Shown piece after piece: positions 1-5,317 of a stretch of DNA of 5,420 nucleotides; the stretch's first letter is position 1, and each line of letters opens with the position of its first letter. The notes beneath the pieces were generated by a model, which saw nothing but the letters and a program-made list of their open reading frames with translations, made no database searches and had not been told where the DNA came from. This DNA is from an uncultured Oscillospiraceae bacterium (lineage in GTDB: Bacteria; Bacillota; Clostridia; Oscillospirales; Oscillospiraceae), in assembly GCA_900762005.1 (NCBI GenBank), contig CAAFEV010000164.1, positions 1 through 5,420 on the forward strand, in the 5' to 3' direction. Made by a program: the position numbers and the translations under genes.

Positions 1-128
1 CATTTACTTTTTCTGAGCCGAAAAAGAAAGATTTTCACGGCTCTGGAGACAATGGAAGTTTGTGATTTGAGTTTTTTCCAGATTTGAAATGCCCTATTTG
101 CTCTAAAACCATGAAATAAAAGTAAATG
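1..128. repeat. AT-rich block framed by an 11-bp perfect inverted repeat
   Basis: CATTTACTTTT at 1-11 is the exact reverse complement of AAAAGTAAATG at 118-128. The block between them is clearly more AT-rich than the rest of the window and contains a further 6-bp dyad, GAGCCG (15-20) / CGGCTC (38-43). The layout resembles a small non-coding mobile element (MITE-like), but the window starts exactly at the left arm, so its true extent, any target-site duplication and its copy number cannot be seen. It could instead be chance in AT-rich DNA or the tail of an upstream unit. I see no gene in 1-158. Confidence 0.3.
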
Positions 129-134
129 CTGTTG

Positions 135-227
135 CCGTGCAAACCGCCTCCGGCGTTATTGACAAACCGGGCGTACCGTGCTATGATAATCAAATGAATA
201 CACTCTCTCGCGAACGATAAGCACGGT
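135..227. promoter_or_regulatory. Three CCGTGC boxes around the kinase promoter, possible operator sites
   Basis: CCGTGC occurs at 135-140 and 176-181, and its inverted copy GCACGG at 221-226. The last two lie within an 8-bp perfect inverted repeat, ACCGTGCT (175-182) / AGCACGGT (220-227), separated by 37 nt. Copy one lies upstream of the -35 box, copy two at the end of the -35/-10 spacer, and copy three in the transcribed leader. Centre spacings of about 41 and 45 bp are near four helical turns. One arm lies upstream of the predicted transcription start, so any role would be at the DNA level. Copy two also overlaps the extended -10 TG, which partly explains it without a regulator. Confidence 0.25.
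159..187 (+). promoter_or_regulatory. Sigma-70/SigA promoter for the HprK-like gene
   Basis: A perfect -35 box TTGACA (159-164) is followed by a 17-nt spacer and a -10 box TATGAT (182-187, 5 of 6 consensus). TG sits at 179-180, giving an extended -10. Transcription should start near 194, leaving a leader of about 50 nt before the ATG at 246. The box quality and ideal spacing make this a strong housekeeping promoter and show that the kinase gene can be transcribed independently of anything upstream. Confidence 0.8.
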
Positions 228-245
228 TTAAGGATTGATGGAGTT

Positions 246-989
246 ATGCAGAATTTTACAATTTCAATTGCAGGTATTAACGTCGGTATTCAATACCGCT
301 ACGACTTGCAACGCAGGTTCTTCTATTCGCATCTTACCAGAGCAACACCGGATTTTACCGTTTCCGCAACCGACGAGGAATTGGAGCGGGAGCGGCAGCT
401 CACCGGGCAGGACGACCTTGCCGTTGAGCGCATCTGCATTTATCGCAGAATTGCGCAGCGTCTGCCGGAATACAATGCGTTTGTGTTTCACGCCGCAATC
501 CTCTGTATCGACGGAAAAGCCTTTGCCTTTACCGCTGCCAGCGGCACCGGTAAAACGACTCATATGCAGCTCCTGCTCTCCCGATTCGGGGAACGGGCGT
601 GCGTGCTGAACGGAGACAAGCCGGTCTTACGGCTCTCCGGGGATGGTGTGCTTGCCTGCGGAACTCCTTGGAAGGGCAAAGAGGGGCTGGGCAGCCGATT
701 GATTGCCCCGCTGTGCGGAATTTGCTTTGTCGAGCGTGCGCTGGAAAATCAAATTGTTTCCCTCTCCGGGAGCGACGCCGCAGCGCGGTTTTTAAAGCAG
801 ATTTATCTGCCGCAGGAGGTGCAGACGCTCCGGAAGACCCTTGCGCTTGCCGACCGCGTGCTCAGTACCGTGCCGCTGTACTGTCTTTACTGCAACACCG
901 ACCCTTCCGCCGCGCAGCTCTCCGGCTCCGTCCTCTTGCAGGGTGCAGAACGGATGCAGCGCAACGTCGCACCGACTCCCGCAATCTGA
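246..989 (+). CDS. HprK-like / PEP-carboxykinase-fold P-loop kinase-related protein
   Basis: This 247-aa protein belongs to the HPr(Ser)-kinase/PEP-carboxykinase-like P-loop proteins common in clostridia. The conserved core runs from about residue 77. It contains FHAA (81-84), a Walker A loop ASGTGKTT (98-105), NGDKP (122-126) where relatives usually have NDDKP, and GTPWKGK (139-145). The N-terminal ~75 residues are variable. No signal peptide or membrane segment is evident, so it should be cytosolic. Some relatives phosphorylate serine in small peptides or other small substrates and sit beside PqqD-like carrier proteins; no such partner is visible here, so the substrate is unknown. It lacks the full HprK architecture and should not be called HPr kinase. 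The ATG at 246 is chosen because the conserved frame starts there, with GGAG (240-243, very close) or AAGGA (230-234, 11 nt away) as ribosome binding site. Its own promoter and terminator make it monocistronic. Confidence 0.85.
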   Translation: MQNFTISIAGINVGIQYRYDLQRRFFYSHLTRATPDFTVSATDEELERERQLTGQDDLAVERICIYRRIAQRLPEYNAFVFHAAILCIDGKAFAFTAASGTGKTTHMQLLLSRFGERACVLNGDKPVLRLSGDGVLACGTPWKGKEGLGSRLIAPLCGICFVERALENQIVSLSGSDAAARFLKQIYLPQEVQTLRKTLALADRVLSTVPLYCLYCNTDPSAAQLSGSVLLQGAERMQRNVAPTPAI

Positions 990-1012
990 CGCGAACAACT
1001 GAACATGATGAA

Positions 1013-1062
1013 GCCGCAGAACGCTCCGGGATGATCCCATCGCTTCCGCGGCCTCTTTTTTT
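1013..1062 (+). terminator. Rho-independent terminator of the HprK-like gene
   Basis: The base stem GCCGC (1013-1017) pairs with GCGGC (1048-1052). It continues with short interior mismatches through GAA/TTC and CG/CG to a GGG/CCC cap (1028-1030 / 1036-1038) around a five-base loop. A run of seven T residues follows at 1056-1062. It lies 24 nt after the stop codon, so it ends the kinase transcript and separates it from the hydroxylase operon. Confidence 0.85.
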
Positions 1063-1445
1063 CAGGCAATTGACCGAAATCCCCTTTATATATCCTGCAA
1101 CAGAGCCTCTGCACCCCGTTCTTGGCTCTCTCCACCCGCAAGGGGGTACGCCGCATCCGTAACGCGCGTCCCTCGCTGACGGCTGCGCTGTGACGAGGTC
1201 TCCGTTTGCGAGCGTCGTCCTCCGTCCTTGGCTTCCTCTGACGAGGGAGCTGTCGCCGCAGGCGACTGAGGGAGTGATACCCCCCGTCCCTTGTCCCCGC
1301 CCCGACTCTTCCATACAAAAACCGCCGTAGGTGTAACAACTGCATTCCCGCCTTATGCACGCATTTTCTCGTAATTTTTGCCAAAGAGCCGCTCATTTTT
1401 CGTTATTCTTTTGAGAAAATTGCAAGAAAACCGCCGCTGCGACGG
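1063..1445. other. Gene-free intergenic stretch, GC- and hairpin-rich
   Basis: No open frame here has a convincing ribosome binding site or recognisable protein. The minus-strand frames that cross it run into the kinase gene and look like chance in GC-rich DNA. The region holds several short dyads: ACCC/GGGT (1134-1137 / 1144-1147), CCTCG/CGAGG (1171-1175 / 1194-1198) and the palindromic repeat at 1231-1274. The octamer TGACGAGG occurs twice (1191-1198 and 1239-1246). A cytosine-rich run lies at about 1280-1305. The last ~100 bases are more AT-rich and lead into the next promoter. A small RNA cannot be excluded, but nothing identifies one. Confidence 0.55.
1231..1274. repeat. Palindromic intergenic repeat (two stem-loops plus a repeated arm)
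   Basis: GCTTCCTC (1231-1238) pairs with GAGGGAGC (1243-1250), one G-U pair, around a TGAC loop. It is followed directly by GTCGCC (1252-1257) / GGCGAC (1261-1266) with a three-base loop. A second GAGGGAG (1268-1274) repeats the right arm of the first stem, so CTTCCTC (1232-1238) can alternatively pair with it and enclose both hairpins. This arrangement, a CTTCC-arm then GAGGGAGCTGTC then a variable hairpin then ACTGAGGGAG, matches from memory an abundant intergenic palindromic repeat of gut Clostridia. That family link is recollection, not a search result. A looser similar stretch, CTTGGCTCTCTCC, lies near 1121-1133. Confidence 0.6.
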
Positions 1446-1474
1446 TTGACATTATCTCGTGCATTTGTTATTAT
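1446..1474 (+). promoter_or_regulatory. Sigma-70/SigA promoter of the ygfM-xdhD operon
   Basis: A perfect -35 TTGACA (1446-1451) is followed by a 17-nt spacer and -10 TATTAT (1469-1474, 5 of 6). TG at 1466-1467 makes an extended -10. A consensus TATAAT three bases further on (1472-1477) would need a 20-nt spacer and is less likely. Transcription should start near 1481, giving a leader of about 107 nt. An imperfect dyad TGAGTAGATTCTCA (1477-1490) lies over the predicted start and is a possible repressor site. Confidence 0.8.
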
Positions 1475-1544
1475 AATGAGTAGATTCTCAGTATTGACAA
1501 ATTACTTTTCCCCCCTTCGCACCCCGCCCCATATCATTTGATAC

Positions 1545-1574
1545 TCTTGCGCCGGTTTTCCGGCAACCGCGAGA
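1545..1574 (+). other. Leader stem-loop just upstream of the ygfM ribosome binding site
   Basis: GCCGG (1551-1555) pairs with CCGGC (1560-1564) around a TTTT loop. Below a four-base bulge (AACC, 1565-1568), TCTTGC (1545-1550) pairs with GCGAGA (1569-1574). The structure ends two bases before the Shine-Dalgarno stretch TAAGGAGG (1577-1584). No T-run follows, so it is not a terminator. It may modulate translation or mRNA stability. I do not recognise a known riboswitch class in this leader. Confidence 0.4.
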
Positions 1575-1588
1575 AGTAAGGAGGACAT

Positions 1589-2278
1589 ATGACAATTTTT
1601 CATCCCCAATCCGCTCTCGAAGCTGTCATGCTCCGCAAGGAGAACGGCAACGCCGTTTATCTTGCCGGCGGTACCGATGACCTGCGTCTCGGCTCCGAAG
1701 CTGAGGGCAAATCGCTCATCGACATCAACGCGCTTGGCTTTAACACCATCAGCCTCAAGGACGGCAAGGTGTTTATCGGTGCGCTTTGTACCCTGCAACA
1801 GTTGATTGAGAGCGAGCTGGTGCCTGCTTTCATGAAAGAAGCGGCAGGCTTCTGCACCTCGTTTGCCCGCCGCAACGCCGCCACGGTGGGCGGTAATCTC
1901 GGTCTGCGTCGGCAGGACAGCTACCTGGCCGCTGCGCTGACCGCCGCCAACGCGGTTCTCGTAGCCATGACACCCCACGGCGAGCAGGAAAAGCCCGTCG
2001 GCGAATATCTGCAAAGCGATTGTCTCTGCCTGATTACGTACATCGTCGTCGAGCAAACCGCGTCCGGCTGGGTAAAACGCTTCGGCAACACCTCCGCAAG
2101 TCACGCAACGCTGATTGCCGCCGCAGGCTCGGCGTATGCGTTGAGTGTCTCCGGCAGCAGCTTTGCTTACGGCGCGTCTGCGGAGCTTGCAAAGACGATA
2201 ACCTTCCGCGACGATATCACCGGCAGCGCAGCATATAAGCAGTATCTTGCCGAAACCGTCTTTACACTTGGGAGGTAA
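1589..2278 (+). CDS. ygfM: FAD-binding subunit of XdhD-type molybdenum hydroxylase
   Basis: This 229-aa protein is the flavin subunit of a xanthine-dehydrogenase-family enzyme, probably taking electrons from the molybdenum subunit encoded next to it. The FAD-binding fold shows the two standard glycine motifs: AGGTD (26-30) and RRNAATVGGNLG (94-105). IGALCTLQQL (63-72) lies between them, and a C-terminal DITGSAAYKQYL (209-220) matches the usual end of the fold. After the second motif it reads LRRQDSYL (106-113), similar to E. coli YgfM from memory and unlike the GGN-ASP-D pattern of ordinary XdhB. It is about 30 residues shorter than E. coli YgfM (259 aa by recollection). No signal peptide, so cytosolic. 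The start ATG follows TAAGGAGG by four bases. It is first gene of the operon and ends 3 nt before xdhD. The substrate of the complex is not shown by this subunit. Confidence 0.88.
   Translation: MTIFHPQSALEAVMLRKENGNAVYLAGGTDDLRLGSEAEGKSLIDINALGFNTISLKDGKVFIGALCTLQQLIESELVPAFMKEAAGFCTSFARRNAATVGGNLGLRRQDSYLAAALTAANAVLVAMTPHGEQEKPVGEYLQSDCLCLITYIVVEQTASGWVKRFGNTSASHATLIAAAGSAYALSVSGSSFAYGASAELAKTITFRDDITGSAAYKQYLAETVFTLGR
2270..2275 (+). promoter_or_regulatory. Ribosome binding site of xdhD inside the ygfM end
   Basis: GGGAGG forms the last two sense codons of ygfM (Gly-Arg) and lies six bases before the xdhD ATG at 2282, with the ygfM stop TAA between them. This supports that ATG as the start and suggests translational coupling, giving balanced amounts of the two subunits. 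Confidence 0.75.
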
Positions 2279-2281
2279 GCC

Positions 2282-5161
2282 ATGGAATTGAAATGTAAAC
2301 TGAACGGCGAGGAAGTCATTCTTCGCGGCGAGCCAACAGACCGCCTGCGGCTTGCGCTGTATCGCGCCGGCTGCTACTCTGTCCGCGACAGCGACGATGC
2401 CGAGGGCTTTGCCGGCTCTGACACTGTGGTTTTTAACGGCAAACTGAAGTATTCCAACCTTATTCTGCTCTATCAGGCAGAGGGTGCTGAAATCCGCACG
2501 GCGGAGTCCTTAAAGACCAGGCGCGAGCTGAACTATGTGCAAAAGGCAATGGTCGCCTCCGGCATCGTGCAAAGCGCATACAACGCGCCCACGGCCGCCC
2601 TGATTCTCACATGGCTCCTTGAAAACAAGCCCAACCCGACGAAAACTGAAATTAAAGACGTACTGAACAGCATTTTCATCCGCGACGCGGGCTATGAGCA
2701 TTATTATCTCGCAGTCAAGCTGGCTTGCGAGCTGCGCAATTACGGCGAGTTCCGCAGTGAAATCGCCCCCTCCTTCCGCCCCGCCCTTGAAGTTATCGGC
2801 AAGCCCGCCGAGAAAATCGACGGTGCCGCCCTTGTCTCCGGCGAGCCGGTGTTTGTCGAGGACAAGGTACACGCCAACGCATGGTGCCTGCACGTCCTGC
2901 GCAGTCCCTTTGCCAGTGCCTACATTAAATCCATCGACACCGCCGAGGCGGAAAAGCTGCCCGGTGTCGCCTCTGTCATCACCGCTTTCAACTGCCCCGA
3001 TGTTTACTATATGCAGGCGGGTCAGGGCAATCCCGAGCCGTCTCCGCATGACCGCCGTCTGTTCAACAAGAAAGTGCGTCATGTGGGCGACCGCGTTGCG
3101 GGTATCGTCGCCAGAACGCCGGAAATTGCCAAACAGGCAGCCGCCTTGATTCATGTCGTCTACGAGCCGCTAGGCGCGGTATTCACTGTCGAGGAAGCAA
3201 TGGCGGAGGGTGCGCCTCCGGTTCATAACGGTCCCGTTAAGTTCGGTGTCGGTGCTCCGGCGGATTTAGCCGAGTACAATGCCCGTTCCGGCGACAGCCG
3301 CGAGGGTGACGTTTACTACCCCTTCCCCCTGCACGCCGACATCCGGAAGAACATCGCCGCCTCGAACAAGGGTCACATCGGCGATATGGAGCAGGGCTTT
3401 GCAGAAGCTGACGCGGTAGTCGAGCACACCTATCAGACCAGCCAGATTCAGCACACGCCGCTTGAGCCGCACGTCTGCTATGCCCACGTTGAAAACGGCA
3501 GACTCGTGATGAACTGCTCGACGCAGGTGCCCTATCACGTGCGCCGTATTGTCAGTTGGGTCTGCGGCATTCCCGAAAACAAAATTCATATCATCAAGGA
3601 GCGCGTCGGCGGCGGCTATGGCAGCAAGCAGGACATCCTTGTGGAGGATTTAACCGGCTACGCCGCATGGAGCACTGGCAGGCCCGTCTACTACCGCAAC
3701 ACCCGCGAGGAAGAATTCATCGCCAATTCCACCCGTCATCCCATGCGCGCCAAGGTGAAGATGGGCGGCAAAAAGGACGGCAGCATTACCGCCATTTACA
3801 TGGAGGTCTGCGCCAACACCGGACCTTTCGGCAACCACTGCCTGACCGTTCCGATGAACAGCTGCTCCAAGACGCTCCCGCTGTTCAAGGTCGCGAATAT
3901 GGGCTATGATCTCAAGGTCTTCTATACCAACACGCCGCCGGCAGGAGCCTATCAGGGCTACGGCACGCCCAAGGGCAACTACGGCATCATGATGGCGATG
4001 GCAGAGCTTGCCGACAAGCTGGGCATCGACTATAAGACGATGGTCAAGAAAAACCACGTTGAAGAGGGCTATATGCTCGAAATCCTCAAGGGTCTCGGCG
4101 AAGGCAGAGAGGGCAACGTCGTGCCGGTCGGCTCCTGCGGTTTGGACGAAGCCATTGAAAAAGGCTGCGAAATGATTAACTGGGGCAAGCGCGAGGTCTC
4201 CGACGACCCCGACTGGAAAATCGGCAAGGGCTTTGCGATGATTATGCAGGGCAGCGGTCTGCCGGGTCTTGACCATGCCGAAGCGATTGCCAAGCTGGAA
4301 ACCGACGGTACGGTTATTCTCAACAGCGGCGGCGCGGACCTCGGCACCGGCTTAGATACCATTTCAGCGAAAATTGTCAGAGAAGTCTTAAAGCTGCCGA
4401 TGGAGCGGATTACCGTTGTCTCCGGCGATACCGACTCCTGCGCTTTTGATACCGGCGCATATGCCTCCTCCGGCACCTTCTTCAGCGGCAACGCTTCCTT
4501 GGCGGCGACAAACAAGCTGAAGGAAAAGATTTTGAAGGAAGCCGCGCTCCAGTTAAATGAAGACGAGTCGGATTTGGATGTCCGCGCCCCCGGCGAGGTC
4601 TATTCCAAAAAGACCGGCGCGTCGATTACCTACGGCGATTTGACCCACACCGCCTGCAGCGGCACCGGACGCGGGCAGATGATTGCGCACGGCAGCTTTG
4701 TAACCGCCGCCTCCTCCGTACCCTACGGCGCACACTTTGCGCAGGTGGCAGTCAACACGAAAACCGGCGAGATTCAACTGCAAAAATTCTACGCCCTGCA
4801 AGACGCAGGCACGCCGATTAACCCCGAGCTTGCCCTTTGCCAAATGTACGGCGCGGTCATGAAGTCCATCGGTCACTCGCTCTACGAGGACATGAAGCTC
4901 GATGCAAACGGAAAATGCATCAACGCCAACCTCACCGACTACGGCGCGCCGATGATATCCGACGCCCCCGAGGACTTCAAGGCGGTTCTGATTGATGTCA
5001 ACGACGCCTACGGTCCCTTCGGCGCGAAATCGATCTCCGAAATTGCCTGCAACGGTGCTGCCCCGGCAATCGGCATTGCCATCCACGATGCCTGCGGCGT
5101 GTGGCTCAGAAGCTGGCCGATGACTCCTGAAAAGCTCCTGCACGCTATGGGCAAAATCTAA
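2282..5161 (+). CDS. xdhD: XdhD-like molybdopterin hydroxylase, Mo-binding subunit with cysteine-less Fe-S domains
   Basis: This 959-aa protein is full length (E. coli XdhD is 956 aa) and should bind molybdopterin cytosine dinucleotide. Residues 1-80 are a ferredoxin-like fold and 82-148 the four-helix Fe-S fold, but cluster ligands are absent: QSAYNAPT (97-104) replaces QCGFCTPG, and NSIFIRDAGY (129-138) replaces GNLCRCTGY. The Mo domains follow from about 170. They include YQTSQIQHTPLEPH (384-397), RVGGGYGSKQ (441-450), AGAYQGYGTPKGN (554-566), SGGADLGTGLDT (682-693), SGDTD (714-718) and GPFGAKSISE (911-920), with Glu920 as the expected catalytic base. Gln558 replaces the substrate-site Arg of xanthine dehydrogenases. 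The family is annotated as probable selenate reductase or selenium-dependent molybdenum hydroxylase and occurs in anaerobic purine/urate degradation clusters. A purine-type substrate is therefore likely but inferred. No in-frame TGA, so no selenocysteine. Second gene of the operon, followed by a terminator. Confidence 0.92.
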   Translation: MELKCKLNGEEVILRGEPTDRLRLALYRAGCYSVRDSDDAEGFAGSDTVVFNGKLKYSNLILLYQAEGAEIRTAESLKTRRELNYVQKAMVASGIVQSAYNAPTAALILTWLLENKPNPTKTEIKDVLNSIFIRDAGYEHYYLAVKLACELRNYGEFRSEIAPSFRPALEVIGKPAEKIDGAALVSGEPVFVEDKVHANAWCLHVLRSPFASAYIKSIDTAEAEKLPGVASVITAFNCPDVYYMQAGQGNPEPSPHDRRLFNKKVRHVGDRVAGIVARTPEIAKQAAALIHVVYEPLGAVFTVEEAMAEGAPPVHNGPVKFGVGAPADLAEYNARSGDSREGDVYYPFPLHADIRKNIAASNKGHIGDMEQGFAEADAVVEHTYQTSQIQHTPLEPHVCYAHVENGRLVMNCSTQVPYHVRRIVSWVCGIPENKIHIIKERVGGGYGSKQDILVEDLTGYAAWSTGRPVYYRNTREEEFIANSTRHPMRAKVKMGGKKDGSITAIYMEVCANTGPFGNHCLTVPMNSCSKTLPLFKVANMGYDLKVFYTNTPPAGAYQGYGTPKGNYGIMMAMAELADKLGIDYKTMVKKNHVEEGYMLEILKGLGEGREGNVVPVGSCGLDEAIEKGCEMINWGKREVSDDPDWKIGKGFAMIMQGSGLPGLDHAEAIAKLETDGTVILNSGGADLGTGLDTISAKIVREVLKLPMERITVVSGDTDSCAFDTGAYASSGTFFSGNASLAATNKLKEKILKEAALQLNEDESDLDVRAPGEVYSKKTGASITYGDLTHTACSGTGRGQMIAHGSFVTAASSVPYGAHFAQVAVNTKTGEIQLQKFYALQDAGTPINPELALCQMYGAVMKSIGHSLYEDMKLDANGKCINANLTDYGAPMISDAPEDFKAVLIDVNDAYGPFGAKSISEIACNGAAPAIGIAIHDACGVWLRSWPMTPEKLLHAMGKI

Positions 5162-5170
5162 TACGATACG

Positions 5171-5210
5171 AAAAGATGTGCCGCGGAGCTGTTTCCTCGG
5201 CACATCTTTT
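5171..5210 (+). terminator. Terminator of the ygfM-xdhD operon, possibly bidirectional
   Basis: A perfect 13-bp stem, AAAAGATGTGCCG (5171-5183) with CGGCACATCTTTT (5198-5210), starts 10 nt after the xdhD stop. Past one mismatch, three more pairs (5185-5187 / 5194-5196) tighten the loop. The 3' arm ends in TTTT and the 5' arm begins with AAAA, so it could work in both directions. The T-run is only four bases and is paired in the stem, so efficiency is uncertain. It shows that no further subunit gene is co-transcribed efficiently downstream. Confidence 0.8.
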
Positions 5211-5262
5211 GGCATGTATCAGGTCATTATCGAAGATACCGCCCACCCGCACATAACGAGCG

Positions 5263-5317
5263 CACCTCACCATTTTTTATTTAATTAAGGAAACCACCGG
5301 CTCTGCCGGTGGAGGTG
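5263..5317. repeat. Compact GC hairpin with a competing outer stem
   Basis: CCACCGGC (5294-5301) and GCCGGTGG (5305-5312) form a perfect 8-bp stem with a three-base loop. Upstream CACCTCACC (5263-5271) can pair with GGTGGAGGTG (5308-5317) with one bulged base, competing for the same right arm. Between them lies the AT-rich stretch with T6 (5273-5278) and TTTAATTAA. On the minus strand the hairpin is followed after a few bases by CTTAATTAAAT, a poor T-tract, so it is not a clear terminator. Such subterminal GC hairpins beside AT-rich DNA are seen at the ends of IS200/IS605-type elements and in dispersed palindromic repeats, but no transposase is visible. Confidence 0.4.

Noticed and set aside
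235..609. Open frame starting TTG/ATG at 235/238 with AAGGA upstream
   Set aside because: It overlaps the HprK-like gene in another frame and its product has no recognisable features; the 246 frame carries the conserved P-loop protein.
887..1396. Minus-strand open frames (862-1314 and 887-1396) spanning the intergenic region
   Set aside because: Arginine-rich, low-complexity products that cross the terminator, the palindromic repeat and the 3' end of the kinase gene; no ribosome binding site or family resemblance.
1494..1499. Second TTGACA box in the operon leader
   Set aside because: No acceptable -10 box lies 16-18 nt downstream (1516-1522 is TTCGC-type sequence).
1481..1588. Purine riboswitch in the operon leader
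   Set aside because: I looked for the conserved three-way junction sequences of the purine aptamer and do not see them.
1502..2104. 200-aa minus-strand open frame antisense to ygfM
   Set aside because: Shadow of the plus-strand coding frame; the plus strand has clear FAD-binding motifs and a strong ribosome binding site.
2282..2740. Fe-S domain degeneration as a sign of pseudogenisation
   Set aside because: The frame is intact at normal family length, the molybdenum domains keep the expected motifs, and the same cysteine loss is recalled in E. coli XdhD.
2510..3154. Long minus-strand open frames inside xdhD (also 3650-4276 and 4553-5215)
   Set aside because: Expected from GC-rich third codon positions in a well-conserved plus-strand gene; no start signals or recognisable products.
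2282..5161. Selenocysteine-containing enzyme
   Set aside because: The frame is open throughout with no in-frame TGA; the selenium dependence proposed for this family concerns the cofactor site, not a Sec residue.
5171..5210. Inverted repeat after xdhD as a mobile-element end
   Set aside because: Its position 10 nt after the stop, A-start and T-end arms and perfect stem are better explained as an operon terminator.
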